DNA of 64,000 bases from Triatoma infestans. Its lineage: Eukaryota > Arthropoda > Insecta > Hemiptera > Reduviidae. The translations under genes and the position numbers were made by a program. Shown piece by piece: positions 11,430 through 21,859 of this stretch. Within the stretch, counting starts at the first letter, position 1, and the number at the start of each line of letters is the position of its first letter. The stretch lies in the NCBI GenBank assembly GCA_011037195.1, contig JAAEAF010003148.1, positions 41,144-105,143 on the forward strand. Reading direction: 5' to 3'. A model generated the notes under the pieces. That model was not told the origin of the DNA and did not search any database. It saw only the letters and a list, made by a program, of their open reading frames with translations.

Positions 11430-12585
11430 GTTACGAAACTAACTTTTTGACGGGGGGGGGAGGAATTCGATTGGTCGACTAATTTATTAATGAGGAAATT
11501 TTATCTTATTTACATACATACAGAGGTCGAGGATTTGTTTAGAATCCATGATAAAATAAAACAAACTAACAGAAAAATTGAAATAAATACTCTATCCTAG
11601 ACTAGTTCACCAAGTAGCTATTTAATAATCAATGATAATAGTATACAATTATAAAGCTGATAATAAATTGATTATCATTATAAGTTAGACAGACCCATGC
11701 CTCTTAAATGGATAAGTTAACCTTAATAAAAAAAATAATAAAAAAAAAAAAATAAACTCAATATACAAAACGAAATACCAACTTTATATATTTATATTGT
11801 TATATATTATGGCATGGGAGAGAATGGGTTATATAAGAAGAAGCTGGTCTCAAGTTATATTTAATTAATTTATCGATATACTTGTTTATTGAGGACCTTG
11901 CGTCAAATATTTACTTTCTCTTGGTACTAGTTTTGTTTGTAGTTAATTTTTGTAATAGAATAGCTTTACAATGGCAATATATAATTGGAAAAAACAATAC
12001 AATAAAAATAAAAAAAAAAAAACGGAAAGACAAAAAGGTAATCATTAGGACCCATATTATATTAATTAAGTATTGTACTATGAAACAAACTAAAAAGGGG
12101 AAAATATAGAACGATATTATTTTGAAGAGATATGTATTTTTTATGAATAGTATTACAGTTTACTTCTTTTTCTTATTGTTTTAGTAATACATGTAGTATG
12201 TATATTTTAGGCTTGTTAACAACGTCAGTAGTAAATAATACACCTATAGATAATAGTCATTTAATATAATATTCTATTCATCAAAAGTGAAGTTTTTTTG
12301 TTTTGTAATTTTGCTATATGTTAGTTCATAGAAGAATGGCGTATCTATAAATTAGTTATGTCCTTTTAATCACGTTATTTTTTTTTTTTTTTTGTTTCTA
12401 CTTTCTTTTTTACTTTTCTGTGTAAAAAAGAAAAGAAGAACGGGTCATAAAATATGCATGGACACTTCTTTTTCGTTTCATTTTTATTAAAACGTTCAAT
12501 GTATAGAAATTTCCAGTTATTATATTGAGATTTTCAATTGATAGCTCCTTGTTTTTACACCTTTCTTCCTTTCTGCAATAGATTA
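11430..12585. other. Mostly unassigned; duplicated H body at 11530-11685
   Basis: The segment 11530-11685 repeats the internal part of the preceding H element (ATAAAATAAA, GTAGCTATTTAATAAT, GATAATAGTATA, AAAGCTGATAATAAA) without its arms. The remainder is AT-rich with A and T runs, including 12370-12392, and shows no gene. Confidence 0.5.
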
Positions 12586-12589
12586 GAAA

Positions 12590-12860
12590 ATGCAAAAATT
12601 GTGTTTCACTAGAAAAACACATGTTTTTAAGGTCTCCAGTGCCCAAAAAAGTGATTTTTTTTTTTCCTTTTTTTTAAAATTAATCTGTATGTTTGTATGT
12701 ATGTGTCACAGCATAACAAAACTCCGTCTGAGTATATCGATCTTAATCTTCTCAATTGATGTATCACTGTTCTGGATAGATTCTTCAAATATCTGCGACC
12801 TTTTCGAAAAAGACAAAAAAAGAGAATCACTGTAACGATTTTCTTTAAACTCTCCATTAC
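12590..12860 (+). repeat. Family A fragment, rearranged
   Basis: The start has the family A blocks GTTTTTAAGGTCTCCAGTG and AAAAAAGTGATTTT, followed by a TGTATGTTTGTATGTATGTG patch at the microsatellite site and CACAGCATAAC. The end has AACGATTTTCTTTAAACTC. The middle is hard to align. Confidence 0.5.
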
Positions 12861-13186
12861 AATATAGTTTAATATTATATAAGTTTTATAAAGGAAATAT
12901 AGCACTTCACCAATATGCTAAACATTCATCAACAAGTCCTTGGTTTAAAAAATAAAAATTTATCAAGTGATCATAAATATTAAGACTTACTAGACAATGG
13001 ATAAGATATACACGCATGTACTTATTTAAGATTGTGCTTTGTAAATAAAGAAAAAGATGATCTGTAGAAGATTATGTTGAACTTATGATCATGTCAATAA
13101 AGGAGATACCAGGACGACACCAGACCAAAATATATATAATCTCTCAGGCCTTTCACGGCCATTGTCTTCGGGTTAAGCCCCGCTTC

Positions 13187-13653
13187 AATGGTTTGTTATA
13201 AACCGACGTTTTCGTCCTGTAATTGATTCGAATCACAGGATCCGAAGAGCGGAGAAGCAAAATTAAATTAATCAAAAGTTAGTTACTCCCCAAGTAGGCC
13301 AGACTAGAAAGGGACAGTTCGATTCATATAAATCTGAAGAGTTCAGGACATATAGTTTACGACAGTTTACAACAGTACATCCAGTCAGCAACCTATCGAC
13401 TACCTTCTTATTACTCAGCAAGGCTGTTTCTTTATTTTCTCTCGCTTCCCTAACTTCTCTTTAACTGTAAGTCCTTGCCAGTTTGTATGTTCTTTTCGTC
13501 ATACAAGTGTTCAGGCGTATCATCTAGTTTATTTCTGTAAAATCCATTCTCTCTAATTCTCTCTTCTTCTCACATCCATTATAGTCTATATTCCTCTACA
13601 TTGAAGAAGCCTTTTTGTAATATGGGTAAAACGTCGATTTATAACAAACCATT
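13187..13653. repeat. Family B repeat copy 2, with inverted ends
   Basis: The ends are inverted copies of about 26 bp: AATGGTTTGTTATAAA...GACGTTTT at 13187-13212 and AAAACGTCG...TTTATAACAAACCATT at 13628-13653. The interior (13213-13600) is the reverse complement of family B copy 1. A hairpin-forming CCTGT...ACAGG followed by GACGAAAACGTC on the minus strand, and AAGCC...GGGTAAAACGTC at the right end, look like decayed hammerhead-type motifs. It therefore may be a relative of the Penelope-like arms rather than an LTR. No coding frame is present. Confidence 0.62.
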
Positions 13654-13689
13654 GACGCAGTCTCAACCCATCTTGAACCATTTCGACCC

Positions 13690-15305
13690 CCCCCCCCCAA
13701 CATACACTACTTATTTGTGTCTAGAATAAATTTTGGAGAGAAGAAATTGGTTCGTTTGCCTTATCTTATTTTAAGTATGATCTCTCCTGAAAGTTCTTAT
13801 CCATTCTCCTTTGAATCTCTTCAGCCTAAGGTGACCTTTCTTTGTCACAATCGAGTGTTGAAAGGTTTCAATGGCAATAGCACTTTCAACGCAGATGTCG
13901 GTATTGTTCTCACCGCACTCGTTATGGTGAAACAAGCCATGCGTTATACTTCCTTAATAGATATTAAATACAAGGGTGTACTATCTAAATCATATTTTAT
14001 TGTATTTGTTAGATATTTATTATTGTATTAATTCCTAAAACGTTTGAAGTTCAGATCTGCGGTTTTCGTAAAGCTCCCCTAATCGCTAATTGCATGCTTT
14101 TTTATTCTTTATTCTTATTAATGATTCATTCCCCCTCCAAAAAAAAAAAAATAACCACGATTCTTCCCTCTTTATTCAAGCGAAGTGGTATGAATATTCC
14201 TTATTCGTAGCTTTATCTAACAATAAGTACATCCATTAGCATTACTTTTTTTTTACTTTTTCTGGATAAGATAATTATTGCTAATCTTGCAAGGTGCTAT
14301 AATTATTTTCGTTGTTACATTTTCTCCATTAAATATTTAATTAAACATTATACTATAATATAGATTACATATTAATTATATATTTTAGTTTAGCTTAGGA
14401 TGGTTAGTATTATGTATAAAATGTATAATATAGTTATGAATATAGGGCAGTGGGAAGAGTAGAGTTTGGTGAGTCCCGGCTCTAGCTAGGCCCACCTCTC
14501 ACTCTCCCTCGCCTAGATAACTGGAAGTGAGCTTATTATTAAATGTTATGTTGGCTACAATTTCTATACAGCAGCTAGTATAGCAGTAGTGGTACGAGGA
14601 GGCTAGCTAGTAAAACCATATCGCCTAATTGGACAATATGACCCATTACCGTTATTAATATACTCGGTTATTATAATGACATTACTTGTTGTAATAGTGG
14701 AGTTTGTCAGTCCTTCTCGTTCTCTTCGTAGGCTGCGATATTCCCACACTCTAATATTCTACATACTACATAATACACACTACTAGCAATATAACATATT
14801 AAGTCATATTATCACTAACTTTTCAAAACAAAACAAAAATAACTAACAATAGTCCAATTTTATTTATTTTTATAGAGATAATCTAATAATACAAACAAAC
14901 CTATATATTAATATTCTTTTTCTTTTCTTTTTTTAAATACATTAAAAATAACAAATATAAACTTTATACAAATAACACAAAAACAATTTTTTATTTTTTA
15001 GTTTATTTATGAGTTGAGAAAAATATTTGAAAGGATTATATTTTATGTGTTGTTTTCGTTTTGAATACGATCAAACCACCTTCAACAACTCCACCACCCA
15101 TCGCCATTTTATTATATTTTTTTTAGTTTTCAGCTTCCTACGCTAGGGCGAGAGAGATACACTTCTCTCATTCCTAAACTGTAGCCTCCTAGTATGTACA
15201 GATTGTGAAGTTTGAATTATGATGTTTTCCAAATCGGAAATTTTATTTAATAACAATATTGAATATTAAGTCGATTGAATATTATCAACAACATAATTAA
15301 AAAGT
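13690..15305. other. No recognised gene; 12-C run at 13687-13698
   Basis: A run of twelve C lies at the left edge. The 104-codon open frame at 13717-14031 has ordinary composition but no family pattern I recognise, and it has no neighbouring exon-like signals. Around 14440-14760 the DNA is less AT-rich, with CTAGCTAG-type motifs, and may be an unclassified repeat. Confidence 0.45.
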
Positions 15306-15308
15306 TTC

Positions 15309-15571
15309 AGTTTTAAATATTGAGAATAAAATGAAAGAATTGTAACAGCTCGAAATTCCTCAAAGTACTTGCAATTGAAGACGTTGAATGATGTTTAGGA
15401 TAAAAATCAAGTCTTTTGGAATGTGACCGTGTCAGTGAATTGGTATAATCCAATTTCACCCGTATTGTAATAAGCTTCTTCAGGATAGTTATTGGCTTGA
15501 GTACTAGACCAACACTGGGCAAGAATCACAGTGAGTGATGATATGACAAAGGCGATAGAAGAGCCTATCCT
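15309..15571. repeat. Dispersed repeat D, copy 1
   Basis: This segment matches 17224-17491 in the same orientation from TTTTAAAT.TTGAGAATAAAATG to GGCCTATCCT, including TAAGCTTCTTCAGGATAGTTAT and ACAAAGGCG.TAGAAG. The minus-strand frame is open for 69 codons in this copy but not conserved as a frame in the other. The copies are 1.65 kb apart; whether they are terminal repeats of one element is unknown. Confidence 0.8.
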
Positions 15572-15574
15572 TCC

Positions 15575-17220
15575 ATAATTTATGTAATGGCTATAGGTAG
15601 GGGCAGCGCTTAATTTTCGTCCCTTCCGTTCGCATGCCGGGCGTGGTCCAAGACTCTCCTTCCACTGCCTTGTTGATAAAGGTGTAGTTTGTTTTGTTTC
15701 TGGAAAATCATTATTGGCTCCATTTTTTTTCCATTTTCTCTCTTTTCTCTGAGTAAGGGTAGATGTTTAACCTACGCTACCAACCTGAAGCTATCTGTTT
15801 ACGGGAATTTTTCTCTTAGAGTGAATGAAAATGCAGGTGAGTGTTAGCTGCCCACATGAGCACTTTTACAGGAAATAGTGTTATATCGCTGATTATCACT
15901 TTTGTAAGTGTTCTTAAACTGAAAAACTTATGGGAACGCCAAGATATCTGAACAACTGGCTAACTGACTTCCTCCAATAGAGACTATATACTTTGAAGAA
16001 GATTAAATGGTTTTCAAAATTAGATTCCTTGACTGCTACAAGTGATTGATGTCATGATAAGTTTCCCATTACCATGATAAGTATGAAATCCTTGGAGAAG
16101 ATTTTCCACCGCATTCACGAAATTCTGAGTACGACAGCAAACCAAAGAAAAATATCTCCAACTGGTTTTAAATAAAAAAATAAAATAAAACAGGAAATTT
16201 ACCTATTTCACTGATTTCATCGTAAACTTGAATGTATGTTAATCAATTCTAATTATTGACCATAATGCTCCGTGGAATACACTTAGCATGGAATGGAATA
16301 ACGAGACATAACTTATGACATTCGATGATTTTGCAAATTGCAAATGTTGTCTAGCCAAAGTTTCTATTCCTCTTTATATTTCCAGCGTTAATCCTCCAAT
16401 AGACCAGTTCTAATCTTCACATCTTCCTGCTAATCCCACTCATCGTCTGAGACGGAGTGATTTTCTGGTCGATAATGGTCAGTAATTGATTCATTTGGAA
16501 AACCACCAATGGGTGGTAATTCCTCTCAAGTTATTGTCAGTCATACTATTTCCTTGTTGCGGAGAAATTGATTACGCCAGTATTTGTGAATTCCAATACA
16601 AGCAATTGGTTGCCTTCCAAGTTGCCAATCACGTCTCCTAGGATGCTGAGTCATTCTCAATAAAACTGTTTTTTTTTTCGCTGCAATTTTCATAAGAAAG
16701 ATTATAAGCATTTAAGAATTGAAGTTTTTGATTTGTTGCATGTTAAGTTATAAAATTATTGCGATTGTTGTGAAATACTATAGAAGCTATAAAGTATTGC
16801 GAATGATTGAATGCACGCAACTTGTAAAGAATCCATTCTAGAGAGGGAAGCGAGCGATAGAATGAAGGTAAAAGTCAGCAAAGTAACTATAAAGTGTAAC
16901 GAAGCATGTATATCAAGTGTAAAGAAAAAAAAGAAAAAAAACAACTTTATATCACAACTAATCTTAACATAAAGTCAGTATAAGTTCTAGTCAAAACTTA
17001 AAACTTAAAAAAAAAAAAAAAGTGTAAAACTTAATTTGATTACATCAGCATTAACAGTTTTAACTAAACTTAAAAAGTTTTTGAAACTTCTCATGTTAAA
17101 TAACTTTAAAAAGAATTTCTTTCTTTTTTATTTTCAACTGAGTGTATTGTTGTTAATCATTCAAAGGTTAATTTATAATAAGAAAAATAGAACAAATTTT
17201 GATAGGTTAAAAGGATGATG
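15575..17220. other. Sequence between the two D repeats
   Basis: No intact coding region. A short plus-strand patch at 16352-16465 reads NPPIDQF, a stop, then SSHLPANPTHRLRRSDF, which resembles the LPANPSRRLKRRWP end of Jockey-like proteins elsewhere in the window. If the D copies were LTRs, this 1.65 kb would be the internal region, but no gag, protease, reverse transcriptase or integrase pattern is visible. Confidence 0.4.
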
Positions 17221-17223
17221 TGT

Positions 17224-17491
17224 ATTTTTAAATGTTGAGAATAAAATGAAAGAATTTTAACAGCTCGAAATTTCTCAAAGTTCTAGCAACTGAGGACTTT
17301 CATGTATAGATGTTAACGAGAAAATTCAAGTCTTTTGGAATGTGACCATGTCAGTGAATTTGGTATAATCGAATTTCACCCGTATTGCAATAAGCTTCTT
17401 CAGGATAGTTATCGGCTTGAGTACTGGACCAACACCGGGCAGGAATCACAGTGGGTGATGATAGGACAAAGGCGGTAGAAGGGCCTATCCT
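17224..17491. repeat. Dispersed repeat D, copy 2
   Basis: Direct-orientation partner of 15309-15571. The two differ by scattered substitutions and a few small indels. A short GA run follows at 17516-17530. Confidence 0.8.
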
Positions 17492-17589
17492 AAGGGATGC
17501 GGGTGTGCGTAATGAAGAGAGAGAGAGAGATGGAATGTGTGAGAAAACGAACAAAAACAGAAAAGTTGAAGAAAATCGATAGAAGCTCA

Positions 17590-19035
17590 AAACGTAATAT
17601 TCCTTTTAGGATTATGCACTAACGAATCCGACCATTTCAGTTAAAATCTGTCAACCGGATTGGATTTTTCAGTTTTTCGCAATTTATACCGCTTTCCAAG
17701 AAAATTGATTTAAGAGAGAATCTATGGGGGGAGTTTGATGTGATGCTTTCCTCTCAAAGAAGGCTTTCTAGTGGAGTCAATATCAATATCTCTTACGTAC
17801 ACTTCAAATATCCAAATAATATTAAATTTTCTGGTTTTTAAGTACGCTGGATATTTTTTCTTATTTTTTTACTTTCTCTATCTGTATGTGAATGTGTGTG
17901 TGTGTTTTAACTCTCAAAAACTAAAAGTTGCAGGAAAAGCTCAAACTTTGTATTCCGCATCACACATGAAGATTTCGGGAAAAATCCACCAACCGGAAGT
18001 GCCACTTTACTGAATGGTTTTTTTTTTTCCAGTTTTTCGTAATTTTATCGAAAGATTTGCTTTAAATTTCCAATACTATCTACTTACATAAATGCCTATC
18101 ACTTTTATTTGAAACATTTTCCCGGGGAAATGTGATATTTTAGGGAGATTCTGGAAAAACAGTAGCGTTATGCTTTCCTCTAAAGTACAATTTCAGTATA
18201 AATATAGTTTTACCATCTACATAATATTAATTAAAACACATTGGAAACATTCATAGAATTCCAAATTTTGAAGAAATTTGGTTAACCGGAAATGCGACTT
18301 TTCTCGAAAACAACTATAACGATTTCCATTAAACTTGATTTGCTTAGCATCAGAGATATTTTCCGTGATAGCCGGCTTCTTTTCGTGGTCGTCGACCGGT
18401 TTCTCGGGCGTTCGCCCATCATCACGTGTTTTTGTTAAACAGTGTAATAACATGGACTTGCACAGAGCACTATTTATTCATACACTCGTTTATCAACTGT
18501 ATTTGCTCTATGCAAGTCTATGTTATTACACTGTTTAACAAAAACATCTTGATGATGGATGGGCGAACGCCCGAAACCGGTCGACGGCCACGAAAAGGCT
18601 GGCTATTCCGGCAGGCTACCACGGAAAATATCTCTGATGTTTCTCCAGCTCTGCGGAACCAAACACAACAATTGATATACTTACTTCACTGATAATAACG
18701 TATTGCTTTTATTTGAAACATTTTTCCTCACCCCAAAAAATACTTTGTATACTTATGCGGAATTCATGACGTTAATTTTAAAGTTTATATATGTAGGTTG
18801 GTTCAGTGTTTTTAGAGCGCTCTACTGGGCCATAATATAATCATCACTTCTCTACCTGCCAAGTAGGTGGTACTTATCCCCCACCATCATTAAATTTATG
18901 TTAGGGCAAATACGTAAAATTTGAGTTTTAAGAAATATTTGTCATTTCATATATGTTTAATTAATTATTGCAATAAAAGGAGTAAGAGAAGGTCGTCGTG
19001 TGAGGAGTGTATCACACCAGATTTTTTTCTTTTAT
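17590..19035 (+). repeat. Family A element, interrupted by family H
   Basis: The microsatellite-like GTGTGTGTGTG lies at 17894-17905, followed by ACCGGAAGTGCCACTTTACTGAA at 17991 onward and a second monomer starting ACCGGAAATGCGAC near 18287. The second monomer is broken after ATTTCCATTAAACTTGAT by a family H element and resumes at TTGATATACTTAC. The right end carries AGTAAGAGAAGG, GTGTGAGGAGTGTATCACAC and CAGATTTTTTT, the family A 3' signature, at about 18981-19027. Confidence 0.78.
18340..18671. mobile_element. Family H inverted-arm element, copy 2
   Basis: Two arms face each other with only about 30 bp between them: the left from AGCATCAGAGATATTTTCC to GACTTGCACAGAGC, the right from TTTGCTCTATGCAAGTCTA to CTGCGGAACCAAACACAACA. 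TTGAT occurs on both sides (18335-18339 and 18672-18676) and may be a short target duplication in the host family A copy. Both hammerhead-like cores are damaged: the left has an insertion before GAAAC and the right has UUGAUGA plus four extra bases before GGGC-GAAC-GCCC-GAAAC. Confidence 0.72.
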
Positions 19036-19039
19036 TATT

Positions 19040-19730
19040 AATATTTTATTTGTACTTGTTGTTAACGTTTTTCTGAGAAGAAGGGACTTTAACATTAGGA
19101 ATTCCAGTGAGTCCTCTTTCTTAGAACAACCAACGTTCAAATGATTTTTATATAACATTGGTAGTAATGTATCCTTCCTCTTTTAAACAGGGCGGAGAGA
19201 GAGCGCGCTCTCTCTTATACATGGCCAACAACTGCGAATGTGCATGTGTGTTTGTAAATAAAAGTTGGTGAAAAAAAAAGAAAAAAGAATCTTTGAGAGA
19301 TAAGGGAATGCAGTTCTCGTGTCTTTTTGAACCCCCTCTCGCGCTTACTCTTTCCCACTTCAGCATACTCCATCTCATTCTATGTTGGTGTGTTTGTTTG
19401 TTTGTTTGTGTAACATTTCACAATATAATAATAAATGAAGGTTAATAACCTTTTATGACCCCCAGTAGAGTCCACAAGTCAATCATAACTACAGTCCTTT
19501 TTTGTATTGTTATTATTATTGTTTCTTTTTTTTGTTATACGTATTAGATTTATAAATTATTTGGCATTTTATAAAATTTCATCAGATATAATTTGTTTTA
19601 TATAAAAACCAGTTGCTCATAACTTTCGTTATGCTTGAAAAAATTTGTGTATTTGTTCAAGACTCCGGGATTTGGTGGATGACACTCTCATTCTGCCCTT
19701 CAGGGCATGGTCTTCACTACTACGATTCGT
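19040..19730. other. No recognised gene
   Basis: Contains a palindromic GAGAGAGAGCGCGCTCTCTC near 19196-19215, a GTTTGTTTGTTTG run near 19391-19408, and otherwise AT-rich DNA. I see no named repeat or protein pattern. Confidence 0.5.
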
Positions 19731-19836
19731 TTTTACTTTCTCTTACTGTTGTCATGTGAAATTTTCTATATCGAGATACACGTTTTGAGATTCCCAGAGT
19801 TAGAAAATGTGGTTTTACACATTGGTCTGTATTTTG

Positions 19837-20647
19837 TTTATTTATTTATTTATCCTGTACAGCAATTACAGTCACTTAGACCATAAAAATTGCAGTCAAA
19901 TACAAGGAAAAAAAAGTATATATTCACAAGAGAATAAAAAAAAAAATTACCACACGATTGTACATAAATACAAATAAATAAACAGCACACAAACACTAGG
20001 AAATGCAAAGATTTTTAATATAACTTTTATTAATATAAATTAAGTCCTTTTCAGAGGGAATTAAGTTATTCCAGCTTCTGCAGCAACGAGTGATTAGATC
20101 TCTGTTGGCTGAATGTTCAGATGCTGAGATTGGTAGTGCAAATGTCGGAGTATGTCTCAGTCTAACGGGAGGCACATAAATAGGAAGGCTTGCTAATAAT
20201 TCGGGGCAGTCTATATCTCCATTAAACAGTTTTCAGCATCGTCTCTTTTCCAATGATTCTAAAAAGATTTCTTCTGAGAGCCTTTCATTTCTCCTCAGGA
20301 AGTAAACAAACTTATTTGGAATCCTTTCGATTCTCTTGATGCTCTCAGCAGTATATGGAGACCATATAATAGATTCATATTCGAGCTTCGTACGGACTAG
20401 TGCGTTGTACAAAACCAATGGAGCCTTTGCATCAACAATTTCCTTGCAATGCCTCCAGAGAAAGCCTTGAAATTTGGATGCTTCCCTGCATACATAGTCT
20501 ATGTGGGGACTCAATGTCAGACCTGAGTCCAGCAGGACACCTAAATCTTTTACAATTTCAATTCTCTTGACCTTTACCTCACCCAGACAGTAACTGGCTC
20601 TGACATGCTTTGCCTTCCTGGAGAACGTTATTACTGAACATTTGTAA
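19837..20647 (-). pseudogene. CR1-like non-LTR retrotransposon, 3' part
   Basis: The minus strand is open from about 20646 to a stop at 20233 and encodes CSVITFSRKAKHVRASYC, KVKRIEIVKDLGVLLDSGLT, then HIDYVCREASKFQGFLWRHC and LVRTKLEYESIIWSPYTAES, the region after the reverse transcriptase core in Jockey-superfamily elements. A single in-frame TGA after EKRRC separates it from a continuing frame: KLFNGDIDCPELLASLPIYV, then CCRSWNNLIPSEKDL. The element ends in (AAAT)n at 19837-19853 rather than plain poly(A), a feature of CR1/L2-type tails, shared with the relative at 56041-56890 that has NGEIDCMALLAAIPF in the equivalent place. The 5' end is truncated. Clade assignment is inference. Confidence 0.75.
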
Positions 20648-20801
20648 TAGATGCATATTATAAATGACTATTTGTGTGGTCAAAACAAAATTACAAAATG
20701 GAAACTCCCAGAATGTTCAAACTTGAATGTTTCATTTTTATTTTCACCAGGGGACCCTGACAATAAGGAAGTATTAAAAGAGGTACAACTTTTATTTGAA
20801 A

Positions 20802-20998
20802 GGGAAAGGACCCTGGTTCGAGACCAGCTCAGCTGTGCTGCCGTTAGATTTTTTTCTTCCTAGGAGCCTCTACAGCTCACTGTCCGGTGATGGACAGTGT
20901 TTTCTGTAATGAGAGAACACTGTCCGGAGGCCGGCAGTGTACTGAGAAGGCTGCGGCCGCCAATGACCGTAGATGTCGCCTTAAATTAACCATAAAAA
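20802..20998 (+). mobile_element. tRNA-derived SINE with 15 bp target duplication
   Basis: Flanked by AACTTTTATTTGAAA at 20787-20801 and AACTTTTATCTGAAA at 20999-21013, one mismatch in fifteen. The head is truncated within the tRNA-like part but keeps a box B-like GGTTCGAGACC. The body has TAGGAGCCTCTACAGCTCAC, an inverted pair CTGTCCGGTGATGGACAG / GAGAACACTGTCCGGAGG, and the end CGCCTTAAATTAACC followed by an A tail. It interrupts a family A monomer, so it is younger than that copy. Confidence 0.9.
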
Positions 20999-21483
20999 AA
21001 CTTTTATCTGAAATAATCCATTTTAAAAGGGATAGGGTTTCTTTTCTTTTATGATGGGGTAGGGTATCTATTCTTTAAAGCGCTATTTCTGTTTATTACA
21101 TGATTCTATATTCCTATATAATATTAATTAGGATTAAATATATTGCCAAAATTTTGAGTTAAAAAAAAATTGATTGACCGGAAGTACTTTAATGAACAGT
21201 TTTTTTTTTCTGTGATTTTCTCCATGAAGAAACTAAGGTGTAAAATTTCGTATTTTAACTATCATACAAATGTTCTGTCATTTTGTTTGTAACTTTTTTC
21301 TGAGAAAATTAATATAAGAGGGGGGTTTGGGGAGGCATGAAAAAGTCGTATTTTTATAAACAAATAAAAAAGTTAGCTATAACATTAACTTTTAGTAAAA
21401 AATTATAAGTTATCAGAAAATTTTTCAGTAATAACCATGTAAATTGCAGTAAGAGAAAGTCGTGTGAGTGTTCCATACCAGAT

Positions 21484-21850
21484 TTTTTACTTTCTCATAC
21501 TACTTTAGGAGAAAGTATTGTGATCATGTTAGATTTTCTAAATTGCATTTTCAAAAGAATACAGGATGAAATTAACTAAGGAAGATTCTAAACGTTGCAA
21601 TTTGATCGTCTATTTGTGTATATTATGCAGATATAAATGTAAAACATTCAAAACCAAAACAAACTTGATTATTTCGTTTCGGTATCAATTTAGGATTCGT
21701 TTTTCATTATTTTTTTTCATGGCACACATTCAAACACATACAGACACATTCGCTATAAACATTTCCTTTCATAATCAGGGGACCTCAACACATGTATTTA
21801 CGGGTAAACTCAATTTTCAAAAATTTGACACGAGTTTTTGTTTTTTTTTT
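21484..21850. repeat. Family A fragments: plus start and minus start
   Basis: At 21484 a new plus-strand A start (TTTTTTACTTTCTCATACTAC, AGTATTGTGATCATG) follows the preceding A end with only the shared T run between them. It fades by about 21570. At 21720-21830 the opposite strand carries a family A start, seen on the plus strand as AGGGGACCTCAACACATGTA, GGGTAAACTCAATTTTC and AATTTGACACGA. Confidence 0.6.
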
Positions 21851-21859
21851 CATTAAGAA

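Larger units (their letters stand above)
19735..21490 (+). repeat. Family A element carrying two nested insertions
   Basis: The left end reads TACTTTCTCTTACTG at 19735 and continues with GATACACGTTTTGAG. It is broken near 19837 by a CR1-like retrotransposon and resumes at about 20650 with ATTACAAAATGGAAACTCCC and the CCAGGGGACC block. After AACTTTTATTTGAAA it is broken again by a SINE (20802-20998) and resumes. A monomer with GACCGGAAGTACTTTA follows at 21177, and the right end AGTAAGAGAAAGTCGTGTGA is at 21448-21467. The reconstruction is supported by the SINE target duplication. Confidence 0.75.

Noticed and set aside
13717..14031. A 104-codon open frame of ordinary composition
   Set aside because: No family pattern, no splice or promoter context, and no repeat match. 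It is mentioned only as part of an unassigned stretch.
15309..17491. An intact LTR retrotransposon bounded by the D repeats
   Set aside because: No gag, protease, reverse transcriptase or integrase pattern in the interior and no visible target duplication or primer binding site.
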